The position numbers were made by a program, and so were the translations under genes. Shown piece by piece: positions 53,734-64,000 of a stretch of DNA of 64,000 nucleotides. Every line of letters starts with the position of its first letter. The stretch's first letter is position 1. The DNA lies in NCBI GenBank assembly GCA_942159475.1, contig OW804102.1, positions 27,286,873 through 27,350,872 of the forward strand, written 5' to 3'. The stretch is from Sthenelais limicola (lineage: Eukaryota > Annelida > Polychaeta > Phyllodocida > Sigalionidae). The notes beneath the pieces are model-generated. The model did no database searches. It saw only the letters and a list, made by a program, of their open reading frames with translations, and was not told where the DNA came from.

Positions 53734-54676
53734 GCAATAACCTCACTGACAACTAGGGACACTAAGTGCACGATCGTAAACAGTAACACGTAGTTTAAGC
53801 AATAACCTCACTGACAACTATAGGGACACTAAGTGCACGATCGTAAACAGTAACAAGCAGTTTAAGCAATAACCTCACTGGCAACTATAGGGACACTATG
53901 TGCACGATCGTAAACAGTAACAAGCAGTTTAAGCAATAACCTCACTGGCAACTATAGGGACACTATGTGCACGATCGTAAACAGTAACAAGCAGTTTAAG
54001 CAATAACCTCACTGGCAACTATAGGGACCCTATGTGCACGATCGTAAACAGTAATAAGCAGTTTAAGCAATAACCTCACTGGCAACTATAGGGACACTAA
54101 ATGCACGATCGTGAACAGTAATAAGCAGTTTAAGCAATAACCTCACTGACAACTATAGGTACACTAAATGCACAATCGTAAACAGTAACAAGCAGTTTAA
54201 GCAATAACCTCACTGGCAACTATAGGTACACTAAATGCATGATCGTAAACAGTAATAGGCAGTTTAAGCAATAACCTCACTGACAACTATAGGTACACTA
54301 AATGCATGATCGTAAACAGTAATATGCAGTTTAAGCAATAACCTCACTGGCAACTATAGGGACACTATGTGCACGATCGTAAACAATAATAAGCAGTTTA
54401 AGCAATAACCTCACTGGCAACTATAGGGACACTATGTGCATGATCGTAAACAGTAAGTAATAAGCAGTTTAAGCAATAACCTCACCTACAACTATAGGGA
54501 CACTATATGCATGATCGTAAACAGTAATAAGCAGTTTAAGCAATAACCTCACTGACAACTATAGGTACACTAAATGCATGATCGTAAACAGTAATAAGCA
54601 GTTTAAGCAATAACCTCACCGACAACTATAGGGACACTAAATGCACGATCGTAAACAGTAATATGCAGTTTAAGCA
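53734..54676 (+). repeat. 67-bp minisatellite, about 14 units
   Basis: Unit: GCAGTTTAAGCAATAACCTC, ACTGGCAACTATAGGGACAC, TATGTGCACGATCGTAAACA, GTAATAA. Variants at GGCAACT/GACAACT, GGGACACT/GGTACACT and CACGATCG/CATGATCG. CGATCG in most units is a palindrome. Confidence 0.95.
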
Positions 54677-54742
54677 CAGGTATCTCAGTGTAAAAGCCAT
54701 AGATAATAAGTTATGTTTAGCATGGAACATTTGTCATGTGCT

Positions 54743-55090
54743 GACAGTTTCAGCAAAATGAGTCACAAGTCGCAAAATGGATATTTTTCATGCTGATTTA
54801 TTTATAGGAGATCTTGGTTGGAATATGCTCACCTTTGGGGTGCTTAGGACTGCCATGCAGTCGCATCAATACATGTACAAAGTTTCAAGATGGTGTAACA
54901 AATCTATCTATGCATTTCTAAGGTCATCCTATAGAGTACATTTAGCTAACTCACTAGTATTTGTCCAGCCAAAAATAGTGCAGACATTTTTTTTCAAAAA
55001 TAGATAAATGAAACTTGAAATATAGAAATACTTATTAGATGTCAAATGTTATTAGTTGTCCTAATGTTATTAGATGTCCTAATGTTTTTG
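54743..55090 (-). repeat. Family B, truncated at one end
   Basis: GTTTCAGCAAAATGAGTCAC and AAGTCGCAAAATGG start through CTAAGGTCATCCTATAGAGT. It ends in a short duplication of ATTAGATGTCCTAATG. Confidence 0.8.
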
Positions 55091-55497
55091 GGTTTTTTTA
55101 AATATTTTCATTGCCCAAACCTTTAACAAAGGTTCAATTAATCGAGGAGAAGAGAAAAACGCATAACTGACCACGCAGCTATCTTTCATGCGTTGCTTAA
55201 TACATTTACATATGAGAATAATTACAAAATCGATGTTATATGAATTCACAAAGATTTCTCTAAATGAGCAAAAATCGTCTACTGACGTCATACAGAGTTG
55301 GTGTTAATTTCATGTGATAAGTCTCAAGGAAAACAAAACAATACAATGCGCTATCGGATCCGATTACCAATACATTAGTCGCAATTTCCCAGTTCATATG
55401 TTGATACCGGAATACAAATATAGTCGGTGGCCGTAAGATTGTCTAACTCACCGTGGGAGATAAAAACAGGGCATATCTAAATGCAATTTAAATGTTG
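55091..55497. other. No gene recognised
   Basis: Unassigned; may include 5' decayed retrotransposon sequence. Confidence 0.35.
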
Positions 55498-56640
55498 TTT
55501 AATACATTAATACATTCAGAGATTGATATTGAAATTGAATGCCCTTGGTGTCAGAAACAATGGTCTAAAATTGTTGAAAAATTATTGTACAAATAGATCT
55601 CAGACGGTTCGAATAAATAATGAGATATCAGGTGACATTAGTCTATCTGCCGGGGTGGCCCAAGGAAGTATATTGGGACCGATTATGTTCGTTTCATATA
55701 TGAATGACTTGATGGAGATGAATTTTTCCTCTAATGTTCAATTATATGCGGATGACTGTGTGATATGGAGAAATATAACAAATGAAAATGATGTAATCGA
55801 ACTACAACGAGATATTTATAAGTTTGAGAGATGGTGCCTGCATAATGGCCTCAAGCTTAATATTGGCAAAACTAGGATACAACGTATAAATGGCAATAGA
55901 AGGAGAAAAGAAAATATTCCAAATTATAAATTATTGAAAGACAGAATTGAAGAAACCCAGATATTTGAATATCTAGGTCTACTTATCGACTCAGACCTGA
56001 GGATGGACCAAATGGTGAATTATACCTCTAAGAGAGCCTATTTTGAAATTAATAAAATCAGAAAGATATTGCCATTCGTTGGGCCTAACATTGCTATCTC
56101 GTTGTATAAAACCTTTGTATTACCAATCTTGGAGAATTGTATTGTCTGCACGGATCTGGGTCCACAAAATGTACATCACAGGTTGCAGAAGATCCAAAAT
56201 AAAGGGCTGAGGATTCTATTCAATGTAAAGGGTCACATTTCGAATTTTAATATACATATAAGTTGTGGCTTACTCCCATTGCATCTTCGCAGAAAGAGTC
56301 GAGTTTTATCCCTCATACATAGGACAGGTTCGTTTGTGGCCAGGGAAATGAACAGGGATATTAGAGGCAACGATGGTAGGAAAGCTGAGATATTTCGATG
56401 GAAAAAAGAGAACGCGTCTAGGTCATATCTGTCGAAATCAAATGGTTTCTGGAATGATCTGCCTTTAAATTTGAGAAATATTCTTGATTTGCCGAATTTC
56501 AAAGAAAAAATCAAAGAAAGATTGTGGATAGAATTTAGAGAGAATGAAGAAACTTATTAGGATGCTAGTTTATTTTGTGGGCCCAGAACCCAAATGGACT
56601 TGAATGGACTTCACTCTACGAAAAATATGTATCTAACTCT
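55498..56640 (+). pseudogene. LINE reverse transcriptase, 5'-truncated (CR1/L2/Jockey-like)
   Basis: The main frame (55523-56560, 345 codons) holds the C-terminal part of a non-LTR reverse transcriptase: GVAQGSILGPIMF (about residues 44-56), the LYADDCVIW catalytic motif (74-82), GLKLNIGKTRIQ, YLGLLIDSDLR, then the C-terminal domain ending near NGFWNDLPLNLRN. The aspartate-bearing motif A appears only as an FNTLIHSEI remnant in another frame at about 55498-55524, showing a frameshift. Endonuclease and N-terminal domains are absent. It copied its RNA by target-primed reverse transcription when active. The first codon is not ATG. The 3' untranslated part is about 80 bp. Confidence 0.88.
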
Positions 56641-56647
56641 CTTATTA

Positions 56648-56745
56648 TACGAATATACCAAGTATTTATCATTTTACTGTCTAATTTAGCAGAATTCACT
56701 AAATGTGTAGAGCTGCCGATTGTACCTTTTCTGACGGTCTGACCC
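56648..56745 (-). mobile_element. Family A fragment, copy 25
   Basis: Right half only: ACCAAGTATTTATCATTTTA to TTTTCTGACGGTCTGACCC. It directly follows the LINE remnant. Confidence 0.75.
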
Positions 56746-56934
56746 ATATGCCTTATAGGGAATGAGTCGCTACTTTTACTATTATGGTTCACTATAAACG
56801 TTAGGAGAACCACTTGCTTAGTGAGAGTTTTGTATAACATTGAGGCACGCGTTTCTTAGATTGGTGATGTTTAGAACAGTCTACAATGAGTCTAAGGGGT
56901 GCATTAATACCAAATAACCATGCTGGTGAGGCTG

Positions 56935-57000
56935 GTCAGATTGTGTAACAATGTACAATCAGTAGCCCTACACATTCAGTCAAATGTGCTAAATTACGAT
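56935..57000 (+). mobile_element. Family A fragment
   Basis: GGTCAGATTGTGTAACAATG and ACACATTCAGTCAAATGTGC match the left end of A; the rest is lost. Confidence 0.6.
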
Positions 57001-57150
57001 GTGCATTTCGCAGATTGGTGATATTTATCCTTTAACAATGATGGCCTGACAGTGACAGACCTATGTCCTATTTGATGACATATATGTTAAAACTTACATG
57101 CGTATTACATATATGTAAGCACTTACATATGTAAAAAGTTATATGTAAAT

Positions 57151-57184
57151 ACTTACATAATCGAGTATACTCGATTATGTAAGT
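57151..57184. repeat. 34-bp perfect palindrome
   Basis: ACTTACATAATCGAGTA followed by its exact complement TACTCGATTATGTAAGT. Neighbouring CTTACATA words at 57091-57150 form a local repeat cluster. Confidence 0.9.
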
Positions 57185-57214
57185 GTTTACTGAACACATT
57201 TAATACATATTATA

Positions 57215-57615
57215 GGGGATGTAAAAATGAGTCACATGTGGCAAAATAGATATTTCTCAAAGTGATTAATTCACAAAATCTCTTTGTAGAAATCCGCTTA
57301 TCTGTGGGGTATTTACCGTGTAACGTCGTATGAATGCAATTACCAAATTTCAGGACTGTGAATTGAACATCATTTTGAATTAATAAGGTCAACCTATAGA
57401 CTATATATGGCTATATTAGTAGTAAATGTCACCCAGAAATATTGCAAACTTCTTTTTCAAAAAATGAAAATATCAAATTCAAAACATAGAAATACTTATT
57501 GAATGTCCTAATGTTTACCATCATTTGAATCGGCTTGGTCACATCTTTTCAAATATGATGATATCTTAAAATCCATTTTCTGCGACTTGCGACTCTGTTT
57601 CCTAAACATATCACA
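57215..57615 (-). mobile_element. Family B, essentially complete copy
   Basis: GGATGTAAAAATGAGTCACA start, GCGACTTGCGACTCTGTTTC then CTAAACATATCA end. About 400 bp. Confidence 0.82.
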
Positions 57616-57832
57616 TATAATGTCAGGTTGACTTGCTGACTGTGTGGGACTGCTTGCAGTGTACGGGTCTGATGAGGCAATTAAGATGAAGATATAGTGA
57701 AGGAAATATTCTGACAGCGGAAAGGTTACTGTAAGGTATATATAGCAGATATAGTAATCCGAGTAGTAGTGGAAAGAGGGAGGGTGTGTGTGTGTTGGGC
57801 GGGGGGTGGTATGGGGTATTTTGTTGTAAATA

Positions 57833-58058
57833 AGGGTCAGATTGTCAAAAAAATGTACAATCAGCAGCTCCACACATTTAATAAATTCTGCTAAATTTGA
57901 CAGAAAAATGATAAAAATGAAGTAAATTTGGCATTGCCTTGATTTAACAGATCTGTCCGTTTATATTGAACTGTACTTTGATCCTAATTTCTTTCTTAAA
58001 TCTGGGTTATTTGGAAGGATTGGTGAAAGTGAGTTGTACATTTTCTGACGATTTGACG
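57833..58058 (+). mobile_element. Family A MITE copy 26
   Basis: GGGTCAGATTGTCAAAAAAA start, ACATTTTCTGACGATTTGAC end; the final CCC is mutated. Confidence 0.82.
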
Positions 58059-58927
58059 GTTTGACTAATGGTTAATCAGTTTTAGAATAATGACTTTATA
58101 AGTGTGGTCTAGCGTGTGAATGGTGTCTGGTATAATTTGTTTTGTTTTTGCAACGCGAGTTTATTCAAAAGTATCCTGACACCTAGGCTTTTACAATGCC
58201 AAACATATTGATATTAATTCACTTTTAAAAAGAAACCTTTGACCTTTTAATGTTAACACATTTTAATCTAACTCGGTCGTTATATGACACTGTGAAGGTT
58301 GTACGAGAAAGAGCATGTTTGGCGCTAGCGCTAGGCCCATGGAGGGTGTGTGTGTCTGTATTGCCTTTTTGGAAACTACGTATTCGAGGTGATATAGTAT
58401 TCTATTAGTCCAATAGATCTAAGCCAAAAAAGGGCATAACCTAGGATAAATTGCAACGTAGGTTTTTTCAACAGTTTTGGGTACTATTAGTACCCCTTAT
58501 CAACATACTAAAAGTCTATAAAAATCTAGGTGGGGGAACACCCCCAAAATCGCAAAAAACAAAATGGCTGCCAGTAAACCTTTGAAATACCATAACTTGG
58601 GTTAAAATCAACTTAAACTCAAATGTGAATACACTTTTTTAATGTTTCGAGGCATGAGGAATCCAATGGTATATAAATAAAAGTGAGTAATTATACTCTT
58701 GATATGAAAAGGGAGAAAATAATTAGTATATGTAGGTTGTAGATAGTTATGTATTGCGTACATTTGTCCACTCTAAACTTAGAATAGTGCTACCCTTGTG
58801 ACGTCAAATATTTAAATAAAACAAATTAATTAAACAATGGTCGTTTTAAAGTTACATCCTCCGTTAACAGCGATTAAAACAAATTGACTTCTACTGGTTG
58901 ATCCGTTAGATAGATAGATAAAGACAA
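58059..58927. other. No gene; distant relative of the inverted-repeat arm
   Basis: 58490-58580 contains TATCAACATACTAAAAGTCT and AAAACAAAATGGCTGCC, reminiscent of the outer part of the 3352 / 6843 arms. Otherwise unassigned. Confidence 0.4.
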
Positions 58928-59307
58928 ATCTTTCAGAGAATTGAGTCACAAGCCGCAAAAAAAGGATTTTGAGATAGCATCATATTCGAACAGATGAGAT
59001 CAAGCCGATTCTAATGATGGGAAACAATATAACATCCAATTGTTATTTCTATAAATTTCCGTTTGATATTTTTATTTTTGAAAACAAATTTTGCAATATC
59101 TCTGGGTGTGCAAATACTTGTAAAGTAGCTGAATATACTGATGACCTTAGAAATGTATTTTTATATATCTTTTACACGGTCTTGACATTAGGTACACGTA
59201 TTCATACGAGCATTAGATAACCCAACAATGAAAACATTCGTACAAATAGATATTTTTGATAAAAAAGCAATTTTGCGATTTGTGACGTATTTTCCTGAAA
59301 CACATCA
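58928..59307 (+). mobile_element. Family B, nearly complete copy
   Basis: ATTGAGTCACAAGCCGCAAA near the start and GCGATTTGTGACGTATTTTC, CTGAAACACATCAA at the end; the left terminus is eroded. Confidence 0.82.
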
Positions 59308-59391
59308 AACATAATCTCTGTTGTACAGGCCGTCGTCTGTAGCCCTTAATACCTTCCATTATCCTACAATGTTAACAATGAAGTAGCTTAA

Positions 59392-59628
59392 GGGTCAGAT
59401 TTTCAGAAAATGTACAATTGGCAGCTCTACATATTAAATAATTTCTGCTAAATCTGCTAAAAAAAACGATAAATTTTGGGTATATCTGAGTATATTTGGT
59501 ATCGCATTGATTTAAGGTATCAGTTCTCTTATGTTGAACTGCATTTTGAAGCTCATTTCTGTCTTAAATGTGGGTTATTATTAGAGAGGATTAGTGAAGG
59601 CGAATTGTACATTTTCTGAAAATACCCT
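59392..59628 (+). mobile_element. Family A MITE copy 27
   Basis: GGGTCAGATTTTCAGAAAAT start, CATTTTCTGAAAATACCC end; TTAA directly on both sides, a 4-bp duplication. Confidence 0.88.
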
Positions 59629-59845
59629 TAAGATACAGATAATTATCAGATCTGGCATTTACACTGTGTTCTTCTCCTATCTATCTGAAAGACATATGAC
59701 CGAGATTTTAGAGGATTTGTGACATTTGTCGTATCACAATGAAGACTAAAGATTGTGGAATCCTAGAGGCTTATTGTACAAATGAATATTATAGTGATGA
59801 TAAAGCTTTACTTCTCTCTCGTATGGTTAAGCCTGATTTAAGCCA

Positions 59846-59930
59846 CGATTTGGGTCTCCTAATGAATAAATCCTAAGATTTCATTTCAAATCCTGTTTTA
59901 TGTTTTTGAAATAACATAAACTACCGCAAG
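59846..59930. mobile_element. Foldback element H, copy 2, partial
   Basis: GGGTCTCCTAATGAATAAAT and TCCTGTTTTATGTTTTTGAA, ATAACATAAAC match the left arm and loop of 44336-44445; the right arm is missing. Confidence 0.65.
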
Positions 59931-60000
59931 TCGCATACCTTAAGGTTAGATCTGTTGTCACAATAGCTGAAACTGCAACTTTAACAGGGGTTGTACAAGA

Positions 60001-60238
60001 TTAAAATCGCCGGCAAATGTACAATTCATCTTCACCAATCCTCTCAAATAATCCAAATTTAAGACAAAAGTAGGGTTCAAAATTCAGTTCAACATAACCA
60101 AAGGGATTATTTGACTCAAGGCAATATCAAATATACTCAGATATACCTAGTACTGACCATTTTTCAGCCTAATTTAGCAGAATTTACTAAATGTGTATAT
60201 ATGCCGATTGTACATTAACTTTTCTGAAGATCTGACTC
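60001..60238 (-). mobile_element. Family A MITE copy 28
   Basis: AAAATCGCCGGCAAATGTAC start, TTTTCTGAAGATCTGACTC end, with a short AACTT insertion in the right terminal repeat. Confidence 0.82.
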
Positions 60239-60456
60239 ACAAGTTGACTTGTGTATGCCGCTGCTTCACCGGCCTTCAGCCCGTTCCCCAGGCTTCATGG
60301 TAATGCCTGCACTCCATAAGTTCAGATGTAGACTTTATCAAAACAGATTAAACTAGCATTTCACATTCACAGAATAGTTCACAGATAATGCTGAAGTGCA
60401 CACTTTGATGGCCAGGGGGAGCCTCGGAGCTTGCCATGTGGGGCCGGCCTCTATGT

Positions 60457-61066
60457 GGGTAAAGTTGCGGGAAAAAGGACAATTCACCATCACCAATTCT
60501 CTAAAATAACCTATATTTGAGAAAAAAAAAGTACAGTTCAACATAACCAAAATGACCTTGTAAATCTAAGTAATGCCAAATACACTTAACCATAATAAGT
60601 ATTTAATAATTCTCAGCATAATTTATTTAGCATACTTTACTGATATATGATGTGTTACAAGAAAATGACTCACAAGTCACAAAATGATATGTTTATAACA
60701 GGAACCCTTGGTCAGATTTGTTTGGTTTCCGGGGTGTTTAGGCCTGACAGCAGCATGCATACATCTATCCAATTTCAAGACTATATTATAGAATTATCTA
60801 TTTCTATTTGAGATCATCCTAAGAAGTATATTCAACTACTAGTGATTGAAGATCAAGAAATATCACAAATCTTTTTTCAAACATACACAAAATATAAAAA
60901 ATATAAAGATGACCTTATGTTTACCATCATTGGAATTGGCTTGATGTCATCTTTTCAAATATAATGGTATCTCAAAATCCATTTTTTGCGACAATGTGAC
61001 ACATTTTCCTTTAACACATCACATAATGTGGAGCTAGCAGTTGTACTCTCCAAGGCGAGTTAACCC
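60457..61066 (-). mobile_element. Family A MITE copy 29, split by a family B insertion
   Basis: Left part 60457-60647 (GGGTAAAGTTGCGGGAAAAA to ATTTAGCATACTTTACTGAT) and right part about 61024-61066 (ATGTGGAGCTAGCAGTTGTA to GCGAGTTAACCC). The B copy at 60648-61023 lies between. Diverged, as expected for the older host. Confidence 0.72.
60648..61023 (-). mobile_element. Family B, complete copy nested in A copy 29
   Basis: TGATGTGTTACAAGAAAATG start, GCGACAATGTGACACATTTT, CCTTTAACACATCA end, about 376 bp. Confidence 0.85.
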
Positions 61067-61387
61067 ATAAAGTGCGTGAAGGTATGTGTGTGTGTGGGGG
61101 GGGGGGAGGGGTGTAGGGGTCTGATGCCCCGCCTGTGTGAGTAATGCGGCTGCATTACCCCACGCCCCGCTCCCATCCCTCCCCCTGCCCACCAGACATT
61201 CCCTACACCGTACCAATATGCACCTTTTCACCAGTGTCCATCCATTCAAGCTCAACCTAAAGACAAGGTCTTCATCTATCCACACTCAGTCCAGGTGTAG
61301 AATCCTCGGTAAAAGGGGGTGGATGGTGGGGTTACCTTAACTTCTAAATCACTGTATTGAATCACTTGAAGCTTTAGCTGCCCTCAC

Positions 61388-61812
61388 CAATAGGGGATTC
61401 GCATAGCCGCTATTTTGAATCTTGATTCGTGTGGAAATGTGTGTAAATTCTATAGAAATCATGCCATGTGCAGCATGGGGTATTTATCAATGTTCTAATG
61501 ATAATGTCCTTGTGTTATACATGTTTGCATAACAAAAGCCTCTATTCTCCTATCATGCATTTGGTTTTCATGGTTATTTTTAAAAGTTACAATATTAGTG
61601 ACAGCATTCTTGCAATTTTCGATCAAAAAGTTCCCAAATATGTGTATGCCAGGTTTCTACAGAATCCATCCCAGGAACCCACAGGAAGACTTGGAACCGA
61701 GGTTTCAAAACTGGGACCTCCTTTTTGTTACCGACGCTAATTGCAAATAAAAAATGTCTTGAATTGAATTGAATTTGAATAACAGACATGCGAAGTGGCA
61801 CATGCAAGTCCC
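61388..61812 (-). mobile_element. Family D element, copy 5, with a nested LINE tail
   Basis: CAATAGGGGATTCGCATAGC start with GCTATTTTGAATCTTGATTC; near the end GACATGCGAAGTGGCACATG, CAAG. Between ATCCATCCCAGGA and TAACAGACATGC a LINE 3' end is inserted. Confidence 0.75.
61678..61780 (+). pseudogene. LINE 3' end, about 100 bp
   Basis: Contains GGGACCTCCTTTTTGTTACC, GACGCTAATTGCAAATAAAA and a terminal TTGAA repeat (CTTGAATTGAATTGAATTTG). Short A/T-rich tandem 3' ends of this kind typify CR1/L2-group LINEs. Almost the whole element was lost on insertion. Confidence 0.7.
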
Positions 61813-62200
61813 AAATTATTTGACAAATTATTCATTTCGGTGTACACCAAAATCCTACTTTATTCAATATGGCTCTTTCAACTTAAACTGAAAATATCAT
61901 CATAGTACGAGCTAGATCGGTGTATATATCAAGAGGCCAGCCTATAAAGCAATAGATCTCTTTTTTTAATAGATTTTATTAACGGAATTTTTATAAAGTG
62001 ATATATGAATCGTTGTTGCCATACATTGCCATCAAAGAGGACCAGCAGAATAAAAAGAAATACTGAAAAATCAATGTATTCATGAAAAGCGGGCAAAATT
62101 CAATTTTTATCATTGAAATTTTCTAATTTATACTGATTTCTCAGAAGCTGCGTATTGCTTTTGATGGATTTGAAGGTTCATGCAGCTTTAATGACTTGGA

Positions 62201-62403
62201 GGGTCAGATCGTCAGAATATGCACAATTGCCAGCTCTGCACTTTTAAGAAATCCTGCTAAATTCGCCTGAAAAATGATGAATACTAGGTATAACTGAGTA
62301 TATTTGGTATTGGGGTGTTTTAAAATATATATTCTGCTATATTAAACTGCTTTTTGAACATCATTTGTAAGGTCCTATTGTACATTTTCTGGCGATCTGA
62401 CTC
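62201..62403 (+). mobile_element. Family A MITE copy 30, internally shortened
   Basis: GGGTCAGATCGTCAGAATAT start, TTTTCTGGCGATCTGACTC end; the CTTAAATTTGGGTTATTTG segment is deleted. Confidence 0.82.
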
Positions 62404-64000
62404 AGGAGTAACACAGGCTGACATCTCTACCCCACCTCACCCCACACCACTCACCAAATATACACGATGATTTATATTTTACAATAAGCCTTAAGGCACC
62501 AACACTTCTGAGAATGAACAATGAAACCGTTATCTTCATCGTGTATAGGTTTGTAACGGTGGTTCTATAGGCTGCTGGCACACTATTGCAACAATTATAA
62601 CTATACACAGGAACATGTAAGACATAAATTGATGACCTTAATGTACTTGGATTGTTTACTGAATTAAATTTGATGAAAACACATATTGAACAAATTATAG
62701 AGACTCAACCTGAGTCAATGACTATGTATAAGACTTTTATTCACATGCTGATTTAATAATAATAATACTTGAATAGGAAGCTAAACTTCTGAAAACAGAA
62801 AAGCCCTATGCTAGTAAATCAATGTTTTACAAACCATGAAGTTGTCTGAAATAGTATTGAATATCCGTTAATGTCATTTATTAATTAGTAGTGCCTCACT
62901 AGTATCCATGCTTCGTTGCTTACTTTCATAGCAATAATATTATATAAAGTCCGTTCAATATTTTCTGAGGTGTGTGTAGTAATTCCAATGTTCTGTTTAA
63001 GTCTTTTTTTTTGTTCTTAAAGGTTTTATTCAGCTTCCTGCTAAAATGCTAAAAAGAATTCTTTGCTGTAACCTTTGTCTTTTATCATTTTTGGGGGGTT
63101 TTCGAATTTTTTACCTACCGACTATAACAATATCCCTTTCTTCTAGAAGGAAACACCTTAACAAATGTCAATACAGAGTCTAGCTCGAGGACTTTGCTGT
63201 TATATAAACTCAAAACACCTTCATGTACTATCAATGGACTACCTCAGAGTTAGATTTTACAGAATTCTTTCATAAATACCTTAACCTTGGAAAACCATTT
63301 CATACTACTCTTGTCTGTTTGAAGTCTTGATTTTCATCTTTAAATTGTTAATTGTCTCACTCTAATTGTGGTTAAGACTTAAAATGTTCAATGTTCGTAT
63401 TTTGATAAAGATATAAATATATAGACTCATTAGGAATCAGCCTATACTTTATAGAGTAAATCAGCATATGTTTCAGTCAATATAAAGGGTTGGAACACTA
63501 TCTATCCAAGATCTTCAAATCTCTGACACAAGTCAGGACAACAACACAACTAGTTTTTCTACAAGGTTTCATAGACAATAATTGGCACAATCTCCATAAG
63601 GCGAGATTGTACTCTACATGTATAAGAATATTGTATATATGGTTAATAGGAGTTGGAAACCTCCCATTAGCCGGAGAGTCTCTTCTATGCCATTCGATGA
63701 ATGAAAATAAAATAAAATCAAATTCTCATTGAACATAATATCACCGTTTTCATAGCAATAATTTCATTTCGTATCAGGAACAATCAAGGTTAGAGGGATA
63801 TTTAAATTCCTATCCACATGGCCCTATTGAATCTCTTGTAAGAACTGATCACTATTTTGTCTAGTTTATTAGAAAACAACCTACTCCGGGCGGCCACTCA
63901 TAGTCACAACTCACGTGTGGGGTATATATAATCTCAAGGTCTTAGCACACATTTGTCAGCTCCTATACATCATGCTTGTTCCTAGTCAAAGGCACGGCGT
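62404..64000. other. No gene recognised
   Basis: AT-rich unassigned DNA to the window edge. An 80-codon frame at 63490-63732 shows no recognisable features. Confidence 0.45.

Overview
The window reads as invertebrate animal nuclear DNA: AT-rich, CpG-poor outside a few GC-rich islands, and without operons, compact genes or any convincing complete host gene. It is packed with miniature inverted-repeat elements, foldback hairpins, minisatellites, fragments of LINE-type retrotransposons and one recent LTR element carrying an envelope gene. A marine invertebrate, perhaps a mollusc or other lophotrochozoan, fits the repeat style, but that is inference. I saw no rRNA, tRNA or CRISPR array.

Layout. 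0-8 kb: a nested block in which an old B repeat is split by a 5.06-kb element (2827-7882, TA duplication). That element contains a long inverted repeat with arms 3352-4075 and 6205-6843. 8-12 kb: short repeats and unassigned DNA. 12.04-14.0 kb: a 43-bp minisatellite open in all three forward frames. 14.7-19.1 kb: family E and I elements, a foldback hairpin and a 51-bp minisatellite. 19.1-28 kb: dense A, B and D copies, a 2.2-kb transposon (20168-22370) inside a B copy, decayed minus-strand coding pieces and a LINE C-terminal remnant. 28-32 kb: SINE-like F copies and two near-palindromic elements. 32.4-35.2 kb: two abutting minisatellites (33 bp and 86 bp). 36-37.3 kb: GC-rich, CpG-rich island. 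39-44 kb: foldbacks and A copies. 45.06-49.31 kb: LTR element. 49.5-51.7 kb: an inverted pair of B halves and a D copy. 53.7-54.7 kb: a 67-bp minisatellite. 55.5-56.6 kb: reverse-transcriptase pseudogene. 57-62 kb: more A, B and D copies, several nested.

The most notable object is the LTR element. Two about 605-bp LTRs with 5 substitutions and one C-run length difference are flanked by a perfect 4-bp duplication (GCAT). They enclose only about 3.0 kb, which holds a short proline/histidine-rich leader and an errantivirus/baculovirus-F-like envelope reading frame with a furin-type site, fusion-peptide-like segment and membrane anchor, but no gag-protease-pol. The envelope is split by a frame change near its subunit boundary. 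The second theme is family A: about 30 copies of a roughly 235-bp miniature element with GGGTCAGATTTTCAGAAAAT-type ends and 4-bp duplications. Nested insertions give a partial relative chronology of A, B, C, D and I.
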